Source: Albifimbria verrucaria (lineage: Eukaryota; Ascomycota; Sordariomycetes; Hypocreales; Stachybotryaceae). Taken from it: 64,000 nucleotides of DNA. The notes below the pieces were generated by a model that saw only the letters and a list, made by a program, of their open reading frames with translations, was not told the origin of the DNA and ran no database searches. The stretch lies in contig JAHREC010000016.1 in assembly GCA_020081605.1 (NCBI GenBank), forward strand, positions 1,178,001-1,242,000, read 5' to 3'. The position numbers and the translations under genes are program-made. Shown here piece by piece: positions 59,541 to 64,000 of this stretch (its first letter is position 1; every line of letters starts with the position of its first letter).

Positions 59541-61255
59541 ATGAGCCTACTCCAGCTCCTAACTGGTGTCGCCTCGACATACCTACTCATCTGGGCTTGG
59601 CTCCGAGTTACACAGAGTGATCGCGAACCTAAGCTAGTCGAGACAGGAGTTCCGTTTCTAAGCCCATTATTCAACTTGATCCGCCACAACATGGGATTCT
59701 ACAGCTACATGAGGTGCCTCAGCCCTGAAGACAAAGGAGCCTACGTGCAAGGAATTTCCCCTGAAATGGCTTCCAGTGTTTACATGAGTATAATTCGTAT
59801 GGAAGTGGCTGATGTGATCCTAGAGACAAATATCCTAAGCTTCCTGTCTATACTCTTCGGATCCCAGGTGTCCGTCTTTATATCATCAACTCGACAGGTC
59901 TGATTCCCGTTGTGCAGCGTCAATGGCGAACACTGAGGTTCCCTCCTGTCCAAGCCCGAGCTGCAAAAGCGGCTATGGGAGTGAGCAAGGACGCGTTGGC
60001 CATCATGTGTCAAGATATGGTTACAGAGGACGGATTTGTGCCCAAGTTTATCAAAGCAATCTATCCGACTCTTAGTAGCGGTGATGCGCTCAACGACTTG
60101 AGTAGCAAGTCCATAGAAGTAATTCTTCAAACTTTGAACCAGGTTGCCGCTGATGGCTCGAAAACGGTCAAGCTGTATAAATGGGTAACGGAGCAGATCT
60201 TTTATGCTACTACCGACGGTATTTATGGTCCTCACAACCCGATGCGCGATTCTGGGAACTATGCTGCATGGCTGTTAGTCTACCTTGAAAATTTCCATTT
60301 GCAACTGTGTATTTACTAACTTAATCCTCTGTACTAGGAAATATCATCCTTCTATCATGTTCCTCATGCTGGATATCCTGCCACTGTGGGTGTTCAGAGA
60401 CAGCCTGAGGAGTCGCGAACACCTAGTGCGAGCATTCCGTACATACAATGAAACGAAGCAGTATGCCCAAGGATCAGCATATATTCAGCGCTGGCTAGAA
60501 CACTTTAAAAACTTTAACTTGAGCGAAGATGATATAGCGCGATTCCACGTTGGAGGATTATTCGCTTTGGTAGCCAACACATCGCCGACAGCTTTCTGGA
60601 TGGTCTACCGCGTTCTATCTGACCCCAATGTCTTAAAAGACTGCTATGAGGAAGTTAGAAAGACAGTCACTGAGGTGGATGGTGTCCAAACAATCAACGC
60701 TTCAGAGATTAAGAACTCTTGCCCCATCCTCCTTTCCACCTTTCAAGAAGTTTTTCGTATCCACGGTATGGGCAACTCAGTCCGTGTAGCTTCTGAGGAT
60801 TGCATTCTGGATGGCAAATACCTCATCAAGGAAGGTGGCCTGCTTATGATTCCAAGTCGCGTACAGCACAGTGACAGAGGGATATGGGGCGAAGATACAG
60901 ATCAGTTTAACTATAAGCGCTTCGTAAGAGCGTCCGGCATTAAACGGCCTAATCCTGTGGCCTTTCGTGGGTTTGGAGGAGGCACGACACTGTGCCCTGG
61001 CCGACACTTTGCTACAACCGAGATTCTGCTTTTGTTGCTCTGCTGATTCTCCGGTTTGAAGTTCGTCCCGTTAGCGGCCATTGGGATATGCCTTCAAGGG
61101 AGAAGTCATCGCAGGCAGAAGCAATAGAGCAGCCTGATGAAGATGTGGAAGTGGAGGTGGCTCTACGGAGCGGCCCTGATAGTGCATGGAGAGTCGTATT
61201 TGTTGCATCAAAAGAACCAGAGCTGGCGGCTGAAGATATTCGTGATAGCAACTAG
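59541..61255 (+). CDS. cytochrome P450 (CYP7/CYP8-like class)
   Basis: Membrane monooxygenase. N-terminal anchor LLQLLTGVASTYLLIWAWL, proline region PFLSPLFNLIRHN, then after an unresolved join between about 59735 and 59835 (one or two introns and/or an indel) LPVYTLRIPGVRLYIINSTG. Intron 60274-60337. The I-helix reads GGLFALVANTSPTAFW, without the usual acid-Thr pair, as in the CYP7/CYP8 group. ExxR is EVFR in LLSTFQEVFRIHG. Heme loop FRGFGGGTTLCPGRHFA with the Cys ligand. One missing base near 61027 (TTEIL-AFVALLILRFE) leads to an acidic C-terminus ending at 61255. About 515 residues. Substrate unknown; the neighbouring SDR suggests a lipid or secondary-metabolite tailoring role. Confidence 0.88.
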
Positions 61256-61718
61256 AGTAGGTTTCGCCTTTTTAATCTAGCACAAGAATGACATTCTTAG
61301 TGCTGACGACAAAGGTCATGTTAGGAATAAGGCCCAGCCATAATCATATAGGAACTACTGTTTTGGCTTAGCCATAACTTGATCAAGATTTTTCATCCTG
61401 CAGAAAAAGAGACTGATCATCGGGTGAATTTCTGATATTGCGAGAATCAAGATTTGTCTTTATGCATGCAACTATGTAAACATATGATCCCTCAACTGAC
61501 CTAGAAACTGGAGGAAGAGTTAAACCCTTATGAGACCAAGGAAAGCCAGTCGTACATAAAAACAAGACAAAAATATCCCACCGTAGCTTTGACTAACCGA
61601 CTTGTTCTCCAGGGCTGGCTCTACAATTCGTTACAACCATGCTGTCCCATAGTGCATAGCACACCATCTTAGAGACTATCCTCCAGCTACAAAAGAGCCC
61701 CTTACCATCGAAAATACC
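61256..61718. other. convergent 3' region P450 / SDR
   Basis: 463 bp, AT-rich, nothing recognised. Confidence 0.5.
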
Positions 61719-62777
61719 TTAGAGTATTCCTTGGGGAAGATATGGACGCAGGATCGAGGTGATCTCGCTCCATATTTCGTGGTACAGCGTATCCGACCAT
61801 TCAGTCGCCAAGAAGCCATCCATCCTGCACCAATGAACAATTAGATATCTCGAGGAGTTAACCAAGTAAGGGAATACTTACGCATGATATGAATCATTAG
61901 TCCAGAACTTCCCGTGATTTTCAACACCAAGACCAGTAGCGCTTACGAGGGTTCGAGAACCCATCTCGGCAGTACGTGCAAGGAAGAAGTTCTGGATTGC
62001 CATGAAGATCTTGAATGCGCGCGGAACATCACGCGCCATATTTGTACTGCAAAGGCCTGGGCAGGTTGCATTGACGACAATATTCGGGTCATGCTCAGTA
62101 AGAAGCTGAGCGATACCCTTGGTAGCATATCATGTAGCAAGCTTTATGAAAAGGTATTGTTGAATAGGATACCATCTGGCTTCGTCGTTGAAATATTGTA
62201 TTAGTTCTGACTATCTAATGGAAGCTTCTTTTCGTCAATTGTGAATATGACTATACTGTTCAAAATGGAGATATGTGGGTAGGAGCCATTGGGCGAAGGG
62301 TGTTTAGCTGCCTCACGTAGCCTAGGCAACAATGGTAACGCTAATAATACAGATGATAGCAAGTTAATTTGGACCGACAACTCGTGCCCATCTGGTGTTT
62401 TGGCATATTTCTAGGGCGCAACACCTCCAGCAAGCTGGACAACGTATATGGCTGGAACGCGCCGACTCACTCGCTCTGCAAAGCCCTTTACAGACTCGAA
62501 GCTAGCCAGATCCACAGCTTCGATAATGAATATATTAGGGAGCAGCCTGTTTGCTGTATGATCGCAGACGTAGCCTGCTCACCCTTTTCCACCGTGCGGG
62601 TGCCAAGGATAAGTGGATTGGCACCCAGTTCCGCATACTTGATCGCTGCATTGGCACCAAGCCCCTCGCCGTAGGCGCCTGTTACCAGAACGGCCTTATC
62701 TTTGAAGGAGAGACTCGGAGATTGCGGGTTAGCTGGGGGTGTCGAGCATTATACCAAAGCTCCTTGATTGACGCCAT
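61719..62777 (-). pseudogene. short-chain dehydrogenase/reductase, broken
   Basis: NAD(P)-dependent SDR reading leftward. Start MASIKELWYNARHPQLTRNL, cofactor motif LVTGAYGEGLGANAAIKYAE, VDLASFESVKGFAERV, the LAGGVAP segment in place of NNAG, DGHELSVQINLLSSVLLALP, catalytic pair in QYLFIKLAT (Y-x3-K), VVNATCPGLCSTNMA, and after an intron near 61882-61828 DGFLATEWSDTLYHEIWSEI. Besides two homopolymer-type breaks near the start (about 62703 and 62546) and a shift near 62200, it has two in-frame stops in otherwise continuous family sequence: TAG at 62413-62411 (between GGVAP and KYAKTPDGHE) and TGA at 62132-62130 (between KLAT and YATKGIA). It is therefore probably a decayed gene, though read errors cannot be excluded. 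Confidence 0.75.
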
Positions 62778-64000
62778 TTTCTGATGATGCTGCGAAGCAG
62801 TGGAGGAGAATAAGCCGGTCAGGTGAGCAAGGCAGTACCAACATGAAGGGAGTTGGTGAAAGTTCAGGTCAGCTGGCAGGGGACCAGCCAGGTATCTGAT
62901 TCTATTTAACCAATCTCGGCTCATTAGAGGTAATGGGTCGGGCGTGTCATCCGAGCACTCGTTGGTAGGTCACTGGACCGCTCTTTGTACGGAGTACGCG
63001 GACCAGTCTATAGAGTAGATCGTGTTGGTTGTACAATCTTGCATTCAGTTACCCTGATTCCATGTGTTAGGGGTGTGCATAACCACGCACTCAAGCAAGG
63101 CTTCGAGCACCATGTATCATTGAGAGAGCAGTCGTGCGAGCTACCCATGCACTTTCATCTAGATGGTTGAGTGTTGCAACGTCGGTATCTGGTTGATATC
63201 AAGCTCATGCTCACTAAGGCGCGGCAAAAGTGCAGCGCTCAAGGAATAATTGGATGTGGGCAAGTCGAACTGTGATACTAGTTTCATCTCATATCTTCCT
63301 GATGTTCTCATGACCCTTAAGTAACCGACTTTGCGATCTAAAGTGCAATGTTGTTTTGTCCTAATAAAGTATTGTAATATATCGGAAGAGTGTGGTGTAC
63401 ATACTGATACTATATAAAACCCAGCTTGCCCATGGAAAGCCTAGATATAATGATATTCGGCTTCATGATGAAATGTATAGTATTAACAAGGAAATATTTA
63501 TAATTGTTTATCTCGCACCTGCTTTGTTCCAGGTAACCGAGATGTATATGGATATAGTCCAATTGCTCGACTGAAGTCATCATTACCTACTAGGCTGAAA
63601 CATACATTAGAGTTCTTTGCTAATCCAGGTAATACAAAGCTAGGCGTCTGATGCATATATCTCGTGATGCCAAGACCAGAAGGCCTACCCCAGCTGCTTT
63701 GGTCATGCTGGGATGTTTATTAGAGATCTCCATGATGGTGGCGTGTGATAGTACTAGGTATATACTGAAACCTAACTCATAGTTGTTTAACGAGACCAAA
63801 ATACAACAAGATCATCAAAGTCGCCTTCATTCAGCTCTCCAAATCCTCCATCATTCATCACTTCTCGGTGCAAAGCCTTTGCCTTCTCAATCCATTTTGC
63901 CCTTGTTCATCAGAAGCACCTTTCATCTGGAGCAAATGATTTCCTTTCAAGAAAGACGTACGAGCAACTTGATTCCTATACCATGGTTTGCTACCCCATA
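62778..64000. other. right-edge AT-rich spacer
   Basis: 1.22 kb with no recognised gene. AT content is highest at 63360-63520. It includes the upstream region of the SDR and possibly of a gene beyond the edge. Confidence 0.45.

Noticed and set aside
63392..63574. 60-codon frame near the right edge
   Set aside because: AT-rich, no signature, chance frame.
1..64000. CRISPR arrays, tRNA or rRNA genes, intact transposons
   Set aside because: None seen by eye; no spaced direct repeats, no tRNA B-box context and no transposase or reverse-transcriptase motifs.

Overview
The window is nuclear DNA of a filamentous ascomycete, most likely a Sordariomycete and probably Hypocreales. It has short introns (about 50-80 nt) with GTAAGT-type donors and CTAAC-type branch points. 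It carries a PAZ-less Dicer-2, a GPI-type aspartyl protease and a secreted cupredoxin, and its intergenic DNA is rich in GGTACC/TAGGTA words. I recognise about 27 genes. No rRNA, tRNA, CRISPR or intact transposon was seen.

Layout, left to right. A DUF7514 gene runs off the left edge. Then come sphingosine-1-phosphate lyase (DPL1), a GT34 Golgi mannosyltransferase, a RING-CH membrane E3 ligase, proteasome alpha-2 (PRE8), an RCC1-repeat protein, Dicer-like 2 (DCL2), nicotinamide riboside kinase (NRK1), peptidyl-tRNA hydrolase 2 (PTH2), the ribosome-assembly factors UTP7 and TSR1, urease accessory GTPase UreG, and mitochondrial ribosomal protein uL24m. A 3-kb spacer leads to RHO1, a 35-residue zinc-ribbon microprotein, an AVT-type amino-acid transporter and a GPI-type aspartyl protease. 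A 3.8-kb spacer then leads to a PTAR1-like prenyltransferase-alpha protein, GET1, a conserved membrane protein, RUD3, NOP15, an SMN homologue, a cupredoxin and a 4F5/SERF protein. The right-hand 7 kb is lower in GC. It holds a short histidyl-tRNA synthetase, a cytochrome P450 and a broken short-chain dehydrogenase, and looks like accessory DNA or the edge of a metabolic cluster.

Most of the window is housekeeping: ribosome assembly (UTP7, TSR1, NOP15), translation (uL24m, PTH2, HisRS), proteolysis (PRE8, RING-CH), ER/Golgi membrane work (DPL1, GET1, RUD3, mannosyltransferase) and RNA silencing (DCL2). Several genes are head-to-head over 300-600 bp spacers: RING-CH/PRE8, RCC1/DCL2, NRK1/PTH2, UTP7/TSR1, PTAR1/GET1, NOP15/SMN and SERF/HisRS.

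Almost every gene longer than about 200 codons is interrupted by 1-nt frame breaks, about 45 by my reading. Most are one base missing from a short homopolymer; a few are one extra base. Restoring them gives exon totals divisible by three with continuous family signatures (DCL2 needs five and comes to 1439 codons). Because essential genes are hit, this is far more likely a base-calling/assembly artefact than biology. I therefore annotate these genes as CDS and note the breaks. The SDR at the right is different: it also has two in-frame stops that indels do not explain.
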